Positions 17,285 through 26,998 of a DNA stretch of 53,235 nucleotides are shown piece after piece. The stretch lies in contig VXMJ01000084.1 in the NCBI GenBank assembly GCA_009841145.1, positions 1-53,235 of the forward strand, in the 5' to 3' direction. This DNA comes from Caldilineaceae bacterium SB0661_bin_34. Lineage in GTDB: Bacteria; Chloroflexota; Anaerolineae; Caldilineales; Caldilineaceae. The first letter of the stretch is position 1, and each line of letters begins with the position of its first letter. The position numbers and the translations under genes are program-made. A model generated the notes under the pieces. That model saw nothing but the letters and a program-made list of their open reading frames with translations. It had not been told where the DNA came from and searched no databases.

Positions 17285-18631
17285 GTGACCATCCCTGCCC
17301 CTGAAACCCCAGCGCCCTTGGCCGGTCTACACCGGTTGGAACCGGACGCGCGACTGGACCTGCTCCAGCAACAACGCCGGTTGGACCAACGGGATCGCGC
17401 CGTTCTGGACGCCGGCCTGTCCCTTCCCCAAGCCGACGCCATGTCGGAAAACGTAGTGGGCCGCTATGCATTGCCCTACGGCATTGCCACCAACTTCCTG
17501 GTCGACGGCGAGGAGCTGGCCGTGCCGATGGCGGTGGAAGAACCGTCCGTGGTGGCGGCCGCCAGCAAGGCAGCCAAGCTGGCCCGCACCTGCGGCGGCT
17601 TCCGCACGGAAGCCACACCCAACCTGATGGGCGGCCACATTCAGTTGGTGAACGTGCCGGACATCGATGAGGCACAACGGACCCTGGCAGCCGCGGAACG
17701 CGAACTCCTGGCGCATATCCCGACCCGCGGATCGTTGTTGGCGCGTGGCGGAGGCCCCCGGAGTTTGACCACACGCCACATTCCGCACTCGGAAGCGGGC
17801 CCCATTCTGTTGGTGGAACTGACCATGGACGTAGCCGATGCCATGGGCGCGAACATCGTCAACACGACCCTGGAGGCGCTGGCACCCCTGGTGGCGGAAC
17901 TGACCGGCGGCGAAGTCGTCCTGAGCATTCTGAGCAACCTGTGTGTTCAGCGCCTGGCAACTGCTGAAGTCCTTTATACCTGGAACGCGCTGGCGGACAG
18001 CCGGACGGAGGGTCGGAATCTCCAAAGGCGCATTGTCCAGGCAGACGCGCTGGCACAGGCGGATCCCCACCGCGCCGCAACCCACAACAAGGGCATCCTC
18101 AACGGTGTGGAGGCGGTGGCCATGGCGACGGGCAACGATTGCCGCGCGGTGGCGGCCGCGGCCCATGCCTGGGCCGCAGGCGAAGGTCGCTATCGGGGTC
18201 TCACCCGCTGGATGGTTGTGCCGGATGCCGACGCGCTACCCCGAGACAGTCTCGTCCGCACTCGGGGTGTGGATCCGGCAGGTCCCCTGCTGCACGGCCG
18301 CCTCACCTTGCCGCTGGCCCTGGGCGTGGCCGGACACAGCACTAGGGCCCATCCCCTAGTACCCATTTCCCTGAAGCTGTTGGGCAATCCCGACTCGCGC
18401 CGGTTGGCCCGCATCGCCGCGGCGGTCGGACTGGCGCAGAACCTTGCGGCCTTGCTGGCGCTGGTCGACACCGGCATCCAAGCCGGGCACATGCGACTGC
18501 ACGCGCGGCAGGTGGCGTTGGCAGCCGGCGTACCGGCCGGGCAGGTGGCCCGGGTTGCGGCCGAGATGGTGGCATCGCGCCGGATTTCCACGGAGGCGGC
18601 ATTAAGCTTCCATTCCTCGCTTGCGACATGA
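17285..18631 (+). CDS. mvaA: Hydroxymethylglutaryl-CoA reductase (class II type)
   Basis: Interconverts HMG-CoA and mevalonate. The 448-residue protein has ENVVGRYALPYGIATNF, the catalytic Glu in AVEEPSVVAAAS (~85), the DAMGANIVNT cofactor segment, Lys in HNKGILNG (~267), Asp in TGND (~285) and a C-terminal His in MRLHARQ. Length and the lack of a membrane domain fit class II enzymes. Nicotinamide preference is not visible. GTG start 12 bp after the membrane trio; HMG-CoA synthase follows 12 bp later, which points to isoprenoid synthesis rather than mevalonate breakdown (inference). Confidence 0.9.
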   Translation: MTIPAPETPAPLAGLHRLEPDARLDLLQQQRRLDQRDRAVLDAGLSLPQADAMSENVVGRYALPYGIATNFLVDGEELAVPMAVEEPSVVAAASKAAKLARTCGGFRTEATPNLMGGHIQLVNVPDIDEAQRTLAAAERELLAHIPTRGSLLARGGGPRSLTTRHIPHSEAGPILLVELTMDVADAMGANIVNTTLEALAPLVAELTGGEVVLSILSNLCVQRLATAEVLYTWNALADSRTEGRNLQRRIVQADALAQADPHRAATHNKGILNGVEAVAMATGNDCRAVAAAAHAWAAGEGRYRGLTRWMVVPDADALPRDSLVRTRGVDPAGPLLHGRLTLPLALGVAGHSTRAHPLVPISLKLLGNPDSRRLARIAAAVGLAQNLAALLALVDTGIQAGHMRLHARQVALAAGVPAGQVARVAAEMVASRRISTEAALSFHSSLAT

Positions 18632-18643
18632 GCCCGTGAAATC

Positions 18644-19726
18644 ATGGAAGTTCTCCAACACCCGCAGCACGACACGAACCGGAATGCCATCGGGCGTCCC
18701 GTTGGCATTATGGGCCACGGCGCCTACATTCCGCGGTATCGTTTGCCCGCCCGCGAAATCGCCCGGGTTTGGTCCGATCCGGACACGGTGCCGGTCGGAC
18801 AGGAAAAGTCGGTGCCCGGGCAGGACGAAGACACCGCCACCATGTGCATGGAAGCCTCCGCCAACGCCCTTAGTCGGGCCGGCGTGCCGCCCTCCGCGAT
18901 CGAAGCCGTGTGGATCGGCAGCGAGAGCCATCCGTATGCCGTCAAGCCCACGGGGACCATCGTGGCCGAAGCCATTGGCGCCACTCCCTTGACGCTGGCG
19001 GCGGACTTGGAATTCGCCTGCAAGGCCGGCACCGAAGCCCTGCAGGCCGGCATGGGTTTTGTCGGCAGCGGACGCGGCACGTATGCATTGGTGGCGGGCA
19101 TGGACACGGCCCAGAGCCGCCCTGGCGACGCCCTTGAGTACACCGCCGCCGCCGGTGGCGCGGTCCTGATCCTGGGCCCGGCAGAGGAGGCACCGGTCAC
19201 CATCAATCACGCGCTGTCCTGGGTCACCGACACCCCTGATTTCTGGCGGCGCCCAAACCAGCCCTATCCCATGCATGCCGGCCGGTTCACCGGCGAACCA
19301 GGCTATTTCCAGCATGTCCTGGCCGCCGGCCGCAAACTCATGGAGGATTCGGGTACCCAACCCTCCGACTACCACCACGTGGTGGTCCACCAACCCAACC
19401 TGAAGTTTGCGACGCGGGTGCTGACCGACATGGGTTTCCAACCCGACCAGTGGCGACGGGGCCTGCTCGTGGGCAAAATCGGCAATACGTATGCCGGTTC
19501 CACCCTGCTTGGCCTCAGTGCCATCCTGGACCGCGCCGACGCGGGCGACCGCGTCCTGGCCGTGAGCTACGGAAGCGGCGGGGGATCCGATGCCATTGAC
19601 ATGACCGTCACCCGCGATCCGGCTGCCTGGCGGAGCAAGGCCCCGGAGACGGCGGACTACTTGGCGCGAAGGGTGGTGATTGACTACGCCACGTATGCCC
19701 GCATGCGCGACAAGATCCAGACCTGA
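18644..19726 (+). CDS. Hydroxymethylglutaryl-CoA synthase, archaeal type
   Basis: Condenses acetyl-CoA with acetoacetyl-CoA to HMG-CoA, the step before mvaA. The 360-residue thiolase-fold protein begins VGIMGHGAYIPRYRLP, has the nucleophile in EFACKAGTEAL (Cys126), and the late His in VVHQPNLKFATR, then KIGNTYAGS and SYGSGGGSDA. Short length and these motifs match the archaeal HMGS group rather than the Firmicutes MvaS group. In archaea the gene usually neighbours acetoacetyl-CoA thiolase and an OB-fold partner; neither is in this window. ATG at 18644 leaves a ~20-residue N-tail. Confidence 0.9.
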   Translation: MEVLQHPQHDTNRNAIGRPVGIMGHGAYIPRYRLPAREIARVWSDPDTVPVGQEKSVPGQDEDTATMCMEASANALSRAGVPPSAIEAVWIGSESHPYAVKPTGTIVAEAIGATPLTLAADLEFACKAGTEALQAGMGFVGSGRGTYALVAGMDTAQSRPGDALEYTAAAGGAVLILGPAEEAPVTINHALSWVTDTPDFWRRPNQPYPMHAGRFTGEPGYFQHVLAAGRKLMEDSGTQPSDYHHVVVHQPNLKFATRVLTDMGFQPDQWRRGLLVGKIGNTYAGSTLLGLSAILDRADAGDRVLAVSYGSGGGSDAIDMTVTRDPAAWRSKAPETADYLARRVVIDYATYARMRDKIQT

Positions 19727-19764
19727 CGCGCAGGTCGTTCCGGTTCCCTGCCCCGGTTCCCACC

Positions 19765-21672
19765 ATGGTCCCGTTCCTGGAAGCCCTGCAGGCCGGCCCC
19801 TTGCTGGCCGACGGCGGTATGGGGACGCTGTTGCTGGCCCATGGGGCGCGCGTGGACCAGAACCTGGAAGAACTTTGTCTCACCGAGCCGGATCGCGTCC
19901 GGGAACTCCAGCTAGCATACGCCAGGGCCGGTGCCGACATCCTGTTGACCCATACCTTCGGCGCGCAGTCGCTGCGGCTGGCAGAACACGGGCTGGACAG
20001 CCAGGTGGTCGCCATCAACCGGGCTGCGGCCCGAATCGCGCGCGACGTGCGCGAAAGCAGCGGCCGGGACATCTTCATCGCCGGTGACATCGGCCCCCTG
20101 GGCCGCGCTCTGGCACCCCGCGGGCCCATTTCCACAGAGCAGGCCCGGACCGCATTCCGCGAACAAGCGGCAGCGCTCCTGGAGGGCGGAGTCGACCTCT
20201 TCTGCGTCGAGACCATGACCGATGTGGCGGAACTGCGACAGGCCGTCCTGGCCATAAGGGAACTGTCGGATCTGCCCGTGCTGGCCAGCCTGACGTTCAG
20301 TGCGGACGGCGAGACCCTTTTCGGCCTTGATGCCGCGGCCGCCGCCGAGATGCTGACCGACCTGCCGATTGACATACTGGGGGCGAACTGTGCCGTGGGT
20401 CCGACTGCCCTGCTCGATGTCCTGGCGACTCTGCGGGCCGCCCGGCCGGGTATTTGGCTGTCCGCGATGCCCAATGCCGGCCTGCCCACGCGCGTGGACG
20501 GACGCTTCCAGTACGAGGCGGGGCCGGAATACTTCGCTGCCATGGTACCGGAGTTTCTCGCCCGCGGCGCCAGGATTGTGGGTGGTTGCTGCGGAACCAC
20601 GCCGGCGCACATCAGAGCCATGCGGCAGGCATTGGACAGTATCGACTCCGACCACGAAGGAGAGCCGGTGCACCTTGAGACGGAGCCGTCCGTCGAGTGG
20701 GGTGTCCGGGTATCCGAAACCGGCGGACCCCACGCAGCGGACCCGGTTTCAGCATCCGGACTTCTGGCCAAGATTCGGGCCGGAGAGTTTGTGGTCAGCG
20801 TGGAAGTGGATCCGCCGCGGGGCCTGAACCCGGAACGCCAGTTGGCCGGTGCCCGGCTGGCCAAGGAGCGGGGGGCCGATGCCATCAATGTGGCGGACAG
20901 CCCCATGGCCCGGGTACGGATGGGAGCCCTGGCCCTGTCAACGCTCATCGAGAATCGCGTCGGGATTGAGACCATCCTGCACTTCACGACCCGGGATCGG
21001 TCGCTGATGGGCCTGCAGGCCGACCTGCTGGGCGCCCATGCGCTGGGCCTGCGCAACATCCTCGCCCTGACCGGTGATCCCCCTAGTCTGGGAGAGAGCC
21101 AAAACAGTTCCCCGGTCTACGATACGGACAGCGTGGGCCTGGTGCAGATCCTGCACCAGTTCAACAGAGGCCAGGATCTCCAGGGCAAGGAGATGGGCCA
21201 GCACAGCAGTTTCGCCATTGCCGTGGCTTGCGACCCGACCCGGCCCGACCTGGAACTGGAGACGGAACGACTGACCCGCAAACTCCAGCACGGTGCCGAT
21301 TTCATCATGACCCAGCCCATCTATGATCCCATGGTCTGGATCCGTTTTGCGGACCTGTACGCCACCCGGTACGGACCCATTCCGGCACCGGTTCTGATCG
21401 GCATCCTGCCCCTGCAAAGCTTTCGCCATGCCAGTTTCCTGCATCATGAAGTGCCGGGCATCACCTTGACGCCGACCGCGCTGAACACCATGAAGGAAGC
21501 CGGCAAGCAGGGTCGCCAAGCCGGCGTGGTCATGGCCCAGGACCTGTTGTTGGGCCTGATCGACGCACCCCATGTCCAGGGGGTGTATCTGATGCCAAGT
21601 TTCGGACGCTACGAAACAGCCTGTCGCGTCTTGGATGTACTCGATCGCACCCCGGCAAAGGAGGCAGCGTGA
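19765..21672 (+). CDS. Bifunctional homocysteine S-methyltransferase / methylenetetrahydrofolate reductase
   Basis: Two-domain protein of 635 residues, YitJ-like. Residues ~1-290 form a homocysteine methyltransferase with [15 protein letters not shown] and zinc ligands in GANCAVGP (~209) and [11 protein letters not shown] (274, 275). Residues ~330-635 form the FAD-binding MTHFR TIM barrel ([47 protein letters not shown]). Together they make methyl donors and methionine from one-carbon folate, although in such fusions the methyl source for the first domain may be S-methylmethionine or SAM. It lies 38 bp after HMG-CoA synthase; its stop overlaps the next GTG. Confidence 0.92.
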   Translation: MVPFLEALQAGPLLADGGMGTLLLAHGARVDQNLEELCLTEPDRVRELQLAYARAGADILLTHTFGAQSLRLAEHGLDSQVVAINRAAARIARDVRESSGRDIFIAGDIGPLGRALAPRGPISTEQARTAFREQAAALLEGGVDLFCVETMTDVAELRQAVLAIRELSDLPVLASLTFSADGETLFGLDAAAAAEMLTDLPIDILGANCAVGPTALLDVLATLRAARPGIWLSAMPNAGLPTRVDGRFQYEAGPEYFAAMVPEFLARGARIVGGCCGTTPAHIRAMRQALDSIDSDHEGEPVHLETEPSVEWGVRVSETGGPHAADPVSASGLLAKIRAGEFVVSVEVDPPRGLNPERQLAGARLAKERGADAINVADSPMARVRMGALALSTLIENRVGIETILHFTTRDRSLMGLQADLLGAHALGLRNILALTGDPPSLGESQNSSPVYDTDSVGLVQILHQFNRGQDLQGKEMGQHSSFAIAVACDPTRPDLELETERLTRKLQHGADFIMTQPIYDPMVWIRFADLYATRYGPIPAPVLIGILPLQSFRHASFLHHEVPGITLTPTALNTMKEAGKQGRQAGVVMAQDLLLGLIDAPHVQGVYLMPSFGRYETACRVLDVLDRTPAKEAA

Positions 21673-24227
21673 ATCCGCCACATGCGGGCGCGGACGTCTG
21701 GGAGGGCCGGACAACGCCCCTGTCCCAGGCGCAGATGGTCGCAGGCCTCCAGGCCATCGTATCCCCGGAGCGCGTGTTGCACACGGCGGCTCAGCGCACG
21801 CCGTTCGAATCCGACGGACTGACCGCATTCCGGGAGCGCCCGGGAGCCGTGGTGCTGGTTGATTCCACGGACGAGGTGGTGGCCGCCGTGCGCTGGTGCC
21901 ACGAGACCGGCACCCCGTGCATGGCCCGCGGTTCGGGTACCAGCCTGTCCGGCGGAGCAGTACCCATTCCCGGCGGGGTCGTACTCGCCCTGAACCGACT
22001 GAACCGCGTCCTAGACATTCGGCCGGCCGACCGCATTTGCCGCGTGGAGCCGGGAGTCATCAACCTCGATGTTTCCAAGGCGGTGGCAACCCACGGCCTC
22101 TATTACGCGCCGGATCCGTCCAGCCAGCCGATCTGCACCATCGGGGGCAACGTGGCCTTCAACTCCGGCGGTGCGCACTGCCTCAAGTACGGCATGACGA
22201 GCAACCACGTCCTGGGCATGAAAGTTGTGCTGCCGGACGGCACCGTGGAGGAGTTGGGCCGAGACAGCCTCGAAGGCGTCGGACCGGATCTGCCAGGACT
22301 GTTCGTGGGTTCGGAAGGCCGGTTCGGCATCGCGCTTGAGGTCACCCTGCGTCTGTTGCCGCTGGTTCCCTCCTACCGCACGGTGTTGGCGGCCTACCAT
22401 TCGCTGGGTGCCGCCGGCGAGGCGGTCGCCGCCATTGTCGCCAGCGGCCTGCTGCCCGGCGCCATCGAAATCATGGACAGCCTGTCCATCGAGGCCGCCG
22501 AAGTCAGCGTACAGCCGGGCTACCCCAAGGCCGCCGCCATCCTGATTGTCGAATTGGAGGGCGAACCCGTCCAGGTTGAGGCGGAGATGGTGCAACTGGA
22601 GGCCATACTCCGGGAGTCGGGCTCCCATGAAATCAGGCCGGCGCGCACGGAAGCCGAGCGACAGCTGATTTGGAAGGGACGCAAGAGCGCTTTTTCGGCC
22701 GTGGGCCGGCTCAGTCCCGACTTCATCGTGCAGGACGGTGTCGTGCCCCGTACGCGGTTGGGCGAAGCCCTCGAGTTCATCGACCGCCTGAGCACACGGT
22801 ACGGGATCCGAGTGGCCAATGTGTTCCATGCCGGCGACGGCAACCTGCACCCGTTGATTCTGTACGATGGCCGCGAGCCGGGTGCCCTGCACCGCGCCGA
22901 GGAACTGGCGGGGGAAATCCTGACCATGTGCATCGACATGGGCGGATCCATCACCGGCGAACATGGCGTCGGCCGCGAGAAACTGGCCTACCTGCCGCAC
23001 ATGTACACGGGTGCCGATCTGGCCCTGCTTCACGATCTGCGCAAGGCCGTGGATCCGGGCATCCTGGCCAACCGGGGCAAGATGCTGACCGACGATCTGC
23101 CCTCGGGATCCTCCGGCTCCGATGCAGTTGCACTACCTGAACAGTGGCCCGACGACATTCGAGCCAAGGTGCATGCACTGCAGGAGAGAATCCGCAGCCG
23201 CGACCGTGTGACGATACGCGGGGCGGGCAGCAAGGCCGTCCATGCATCGGACGACCACGCCGAAATTCTGGATGCCGGTTCGCTGACCGGAGTCCTCGAG
23301 TACAACCCCGCGGAGTTCACGATTACGGCCTTCGGCGGCTCAAGGATCGCGGACATTCAGGACCTGTTGGCCGCGGAAGGCCAATACCTGCCCTTCGACC
23401 CACCCCGGGAGGACAACGCCACGCTGGGCGGCACCATTGCCTGCGGCTTGGGCGGAGAAGGTCGTTGGCGATACGGAGGAGTGCGGGATTTCATTCTCGG
23501 CCTGCGTTTCCTGGATGGACGAGGCGGGCTGCTGTACTCCGGTAGCCGGGTGGTCAAGAACGCGGCCGGATTCGATCTGCCGAAACTGATGACCGGCAGT
23601 CTGGGCTCCCTGGCCTTGATTGTGGAAGCGACGTTCAAGGTCTTTCCCTATCCGGAGGCTTCCGGAACCGTCTCGGTATCCGGCCCGTTATCCGATCTGC
23701 TGGACACGATGGCCGCGCTTTCGTGCGGCCGCCACGAAATCGCCAGTTTGGTCTTGGAGACAGCCGTCACCGAACCGGTTCTGCACATCCGACAAACCGG
23801 TCGCGCCGACCAGTTGTCGGCGCGCCTGGAGGATCTCCAACACACCCTGGGCGGATCGGGCACCCTCCTAATGGAAGACCAGGCTCTGTGGTCCGGCATG
23901 TCGGAATGGTCCCGGGACAGGTCCGAAACAGTGATTCGGGTGCCGATTTGTCCTTCCCGCATCCAGGAACTGGCCCAGGGGTTGGCTCCTCTGAACATGG
24001 GGATGCGCTGGGGCAGTGGCGGTCATCTGCTGTGGTTGTCCGGCAACTGGCAGGACCGTATCGAGCAGCAGTTCGCACAGTTGGGGCTGACCGGTGTCGT
24101 GCTGCGCGGACCGCGTGCCCCCCGCCTGGTTGGTTCCTGGCGGGAGCCCCGCCTCCTAAGCCGCGTCCGCACCGTGTTGGATCCGGAAGGCAAACTGGTT
24201 GGCGGCCTGCCCAACCGCGGGGATTGA
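21669..24227 (+). CDS. glcD: Glycolate oxidase GlcD-GlcE fusion (FAD-linked oxidase)
   Basis: An 852-residue natural fusion. Residues ~1-480 are the complete GlcD/D-lactate-dehydrogenase-type subunit: FAD loop [45 protein letters not shown] and a C-terminal [18 protein letters not shown]. Residues ~495-852 are GlcE-like, with a second FAD-binding PCMH domain ([42 protein letters not shown]). In Escherichia coli these are separate genes working with GlcF. The join is a short polar linker around [12 protein letters not shown] start overlapping the previous stop; glcF follows by four bases. Substrate is glycolate or another 2-hydroxyacid. Confidence 0.9.
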   Translation: MNPPHAGADVWEGRTTPLSQAQMVAGLQAIVSPERVLHTAAQRTPFESDGLTAFRERPGAVVLVDSTDEVVAAVRWCHETGTPCMARGSGTSLSGGAVPIPGGVVLALNRLNRVLDIRPADRICRVEPGVINLDVSKAVATHGLYYAPDPSSQPICTIGGNVAFNSGGAHCLKYGMTSNHVLGMKVVLPDGTVEELGRDSLEGVGPDLPGLFVGSEGRFGIALEVTLRLLPLVPSYRTVLAAYHSLGAAGEAVAAIVASGLLPGAIEIMDSLSIEAAEVSVQPGYPKAAAILIVELEGEPVQVEAEMVQLEAILRESGSHEIRPARTEAERQLIWKGRKSAFSAVGRLSPDFIVQDGVVPRTRLGEALEFIDRLSTRYGIRVANVFHAGDGNLHPLILYDGREPGALHRAEELAGEILTMCIDMGGSITGEHGVGREKLAYLPHMYTGADLALLHDLRKAVDPGILANRGKMLTDDLPSGSSGSDAVALPEQWPDDIRAKVHALQERIRSRDRVTIRGAGSKAVHASDDHAEILDAGSLTGVLEYNPAEFTITAFGGSRIADIQDLLAAEGQYLPFDPPREDNATLGGTIACGLGGEGRWRYGGVRDFILGLRFLDGRGGLLYSGSRVVKNAAGFDLPKLMTGSLGSLALIVEATFKVFPYPEASGTVSVSGPLSDLLDTMAALSCGRHEIASLVLETAVTEPVLHIRQTGRADQLSARLEDLQHTLGGSGTLLMEDQALWSGMSEWSRDRSETVIRVPICPSRIQELAQGLAPLNMGMRWGSGGHLLWLSGNWQDRIEQQFAQLGLTGVVLRGPRAPRLVGSWREPRLLSRVRTVLDPEGKLVGGLPNRGD

Positions 24228-24231
24228 TGTC

Positions 24232-25503
24232 ATGCACCATTCCATTAACCTGACCGAACTGCCGGCAGCCGGACCCAAGATGGCGGAGGCCGTCTCCAAC
24301 TGCGTGCATTGCGGCTTCTGCCTGCCGGTGTGCCCAACCTACTCGGTACTGGGAGAGGAAATGGACTCGCCCCGGGGACGAATCTTCCTGATGAAGGAAG
24401 TGCTGGAAGGGAATTTGGACCAAGGGTCGGTTCAACCCTACGTTGATCGGTGTCTCGGTTGCATGGCCTGCGTCACGGCCTGTCCGTCGGGTGTGGAGTA
24501 CGGTGAACTTCTGTTTCCCTACAGGGCCGAGGATCACAGCCAAGAGGGATCCAACCACTGGCAACGACTACGACGACGATTGGCCCTGAGCGTACTTCCG
24601 TTTCCGCAACGACTGCGCCTGGCCCTGCGCCTGGGACGTTGGACCCGGTTCGCCCACCGACTGGCTCCGGCCGGCCTGCAGCCCCTGACGCGCATGATCC
24701 CGGAGCGGTTGCCTCCCAGAGTCCCCCAACCCGTCGTCGCGTCGCCACCGGGCAAGCCGGTGGCGCGGGTGGCCCTGCTGCCCGGATGTGCCCAAAGCGT
24801 TCTCGCTCCTCAAATCCATGCCGACACCGTGCGCCTCCTGACGGCCAACGGCGTCGAGGTTGTCCGGCCGCGAGCGGACGTTTGCTGCGGTTCCCTCGAC
24901 CTGCATGCCGGAGAGGCCGAGGCGGCCCGAACCCACGCACGGCATCTGCTGGCGGCCTTGCCAACCGATGTGGACGCCGTGATTACCAATGCCGCCGGTT
25001 GCGGTTCCGGCATTCACGAGTATCCCCTGCTGTTCAAGGGGACCGGCGATGAAGAGGCCATGTCCGACCTTGCCCGCCGATCGGTGGACATCTGCAGCTT
25101 TCTGGCCCGATTGCCATCGCTAACGCTCATGCGGCTGCCCCGGCCGCTCCGGGTGGCCTACCACGACGCCTGCCATCTGCAGCACGCCCTCAAGGTTGTA
25201 TCGGAACCGCGAACGCTGTTGGGTCAGGTGGAAAACCTCGAACTGGTAGAAATTGGCGGCGACGGTTTCTGCTGTGGTTCCGCCGGTATCTACAATATCG
25301 ATCATCCGGAGACGGCCGACCGGCTTGGAGCCGCCAAGGCGGCGGCGGTGGCGGACACCGGTGCCGCGTGCCTGGCCACGGGCAATATCGGATGCCTCAA
25401 CCAGCTGCAACTCCATTTGGCCGGGCGCGGCCTGGACATTCCCGTCCGCCATACCGTCTCCGTGCTGGCGGATGCCCTCCCTCCTTCCAACGGACCCGCA
25501 TGA
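24232..25503 (+). CDS. glcF: Glycolate oxidase iron-sulfur subunit
   Basis: Electron-transfer partner of the GlcD-GlcE fusion, passing electrons to the quinone pool. The 423-residue protein has two 4Fe-4S motifs, CVHCGFCLPVCP (~24-35) and CLGCMACVTACP (~74-85), then two cysteine-rich CCG domains (LPGCAQ...VCCGSLDLH, and ACHLQHA...FCCGSAGIYN), the standard GlcF order. ATG 24232 lies four bases after the upstream stop; an in-frame start at 24199 would overlap it. The pair forms a compact two-gene glycolate oxidation unit. Confidence 0.92.
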   Translation: MHHSINLTELPAAGPKMAEAVSNCVHCGFCLPVCPTYSVLGEEMDSPRGRIFLMKEVLEGNLDQGSVQPYVDRCLGCMACVTACPSGVEYGELLFPYRAEDHSQEGSNHWQRLRRRLALSVLPFPQRLRLALRLGRWTRFAHRLAPAGLQPLTRMIPERLPPRVPQPVVASPPGKPVARVALLPGCAQSVLAPQIHADTVRLLTANGVEVVRPRADVCCGSLDLHAGEAEAARTHARHLLAALPTDVDAVITNAAGCGSGIHEYPLLFKGTGDEEAMSDLARRSVDICSFLARLPSLTLMRLPRPLRVAYHDACHLQHALKVVSEPRTLLGQVENLELVEIGGDGFCCGSAGIYNIDHPETADRLGAAKAAAVADTGAACLATGNIGCLNQLQLHLAGRGLDIPVRHTVSVLADALPPSNGPA

Positions 25504-25506
25504 CCC

Positions 25507-26514
25507 ATGGACTCACTTACCATCACTTTCACCGGCAAGTCCCAGCTGGAACTCAGGAGCCTGCCGGTCGACGAACCCGGTCCGGGCGAAGTTCTGGTCG
25601 CGACACAGTCCAGCCTGATCAGCACCGGCACCGAGCTCATCTGCTACCTGCGCAATTTTGAAGAGGGCACCCACTGGGACATGTGGGTCCGGTACCCGTT
25701 CTTCCCCGGCTACAGCAACGCCGGAATCGTGATGGTACGCGGCCAGGGTGCCGACCGGTTCGAAGAAGGCCAGTTGGTGGCCTACCGCGCCGGCCATCGC
25801 CAATATGCCGTCGTCCCCGAGAGTACGCTGCTGGCGGTGCCCCCCGGGGTGACCGCGCGGGAAGCCAGCTGGATTGCCCTGGCCAAGATCGTACAGAACG
25901 GCGTGCGCCGGGCCGAACATGTCATGGGCGACGACGTGGCCGTGGTGGGCCAGGGCATTTTGGGCCAACTGGTCGTGCAGTACGCGCGGTTGATGGGAGC
26001 CCGCCACATCATCGCCATCGACTTGGCGGCACAGCGGTTGGAGTACTCCGCCGAAATCTCTGGCGCGACCCACACACTCCAAATGCCCGTGGACGAGGCG
26101 CTGCCCAAGGTAGCCAGTCTTACAAGCAACGCCATGCCGGATGTCGTCTATGACGTAACTGGTTTCCCGGCTGTCTTTGCCTCGGCCCTCAAGCTGCCAC
26201 GCAAGTTTGGAACGCTGGTGCTGTTGGGTGACACGGGCACCCCTTCCGGCCAGCAGCTGTCGTCGGATGTCATCATCAAGGGCCTCAAGATCGTGGGAGC
26301 ACACGACTCCCATCCCCCGAACGAGCCTACGGACTGGAACCACTGGACCAGCCAAAAGATTTCCGAACTCTTCTTCACCTATCTGGCTCGCGGGCAGATG
26401 AACGTCAAGGACCTGATCACCCACACCTACAAGCCCCAGCAAGCCAAGGATGCCTACGAAATGCTGGCCCGGGACCGCACCAGTGCCCTGGGTGTCGTCT
26501 TCGATTGGACATAG
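25507..26514 (+). CDS. MDR-superfamily dehydrogenase lacking the catalytic-zinc motif
   Basis: A 335-residue medium-chain dehydrogenase/reductase. The N-terminal domain has LISTGTELICY in place of the CGSDxH zinc site, and the GHExxG motif is replaced by GYSNAGIV. The Rossmann half shows VAVVGQGILGQLVVQYARLMGA. This STGTE subgroup occurs in sugar and cyclitol clusters and resembles BchC-like or threonine-dehydrogenase-like enzymes. Substrate is unknown. It starts three bases after glcF, so it is probably co-transcribed with the glycolate oxidase, though a biochemical link is not evident. Confidence 0.82.
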   Translation: MDSLTITFTGKSQLELRSLPVDEPGPGEVLVATQSSLISTGTELICYLRNFEEGTHWDMWVRYPFFPGYSNAGIVMVRGQGADRFEEGQLVAYRAGHRQYAVVPESTLLAVPPGVTAREASWIALAKIVQNGVRRAEHVMGDDVAVVGQGILGQLVVQYARLMGARHIIAIDLAAQRLEYSAEISGATHTLQMPVDEALPKVASLTSNAMPDVVYDVTGFPAVFASALKLPRKFGTLVLLGDTGTPSGQQLSSDVIIKGLKIVGAHDSHPPNEPTDWNHWTSQKISELFFTYLARGQMNVKDLITHTYKPQQAKDAYEMLARDRTSALGVVFDWT

Positions 26515-26523
26515 GTCCCGGGC

Positions 26524-26985
26524 ATGAACAAGGAGTGGTTGGCCTCATTCGGCCTGGCCCTGTTGATTGCCTCGGCCGGGGCCTCCGGCAACGCGTTCTT
26601 CGCCTGGTGTCAGCGCAAGGCGATGGCCGACACCTCGCCGCTCGTGTTTGTGGCGATGGTGGCTGCAACCTACCTGTTTGGCGCGGTTGTGACGGTCGCG
26701 GTCCTGGCACGCGTCAACCCGGGCCAAGTAACGGTAGCCGGTTGGCAATGGGCCGTGGGCGGTGGCCTTGGTCTCTACATCACGGTGTTGTGCTTCTACT
26801 TTCTGTATACGCGTTTTGGCACTGCCTATTACGCGCTGTATGCCGTTCTGGCCATTCTGACCACTACGCTCTATGTGGGCCAAGTAGTGTTGAGGGAACC
26901 CATCAACAGGTTCCATCTCATCTCGATTGCCCTTGCGATCGGCGCCGTCGTTACCTTTTCACTGGCGTCCAATCGCTCAATATAG
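26524..26985 (+). CDS. Half-size EamA/DMT-like membrane protein
   Basis: A 153-residue hydrophobic protein with about five transmembrane segments (GLALLIASAGASGNAFF, LVFVAMVAATYLFGAVVTV, AVGGGLGLYITVLCFYF, YYALYAVLAILTTTLYVGQ, LISIALAIGAVVTFSLA). The pattern TAYYALYAVLAILTTTL followed by VLREPINRFHLISIALAIGAV resembles the end of one EamA (drug/metabolite transporter) repeat, including the E-x-I/P motif. A single repeat suggests it works as a dimer, as in small multidrug-resistance proteins. Nine bases after the MDR gene. Cargo unknown. Confidence 0.65.
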   Translation: MNKEWLASFGLALLIASAGASGNAFFAWCQRKAMADTSPLVFVAMVAATYLFGAVVTVAVLARVNPGQVTVAGWQWAVGGGLGLYITVLCFYFLYTRFGTAYYALYAVLAILTTTLYVGQVVLREPINRFHLISIALAIGAVVTFSLASNRSI

Positions 26986-26998
26986 TGACTACAACCAT

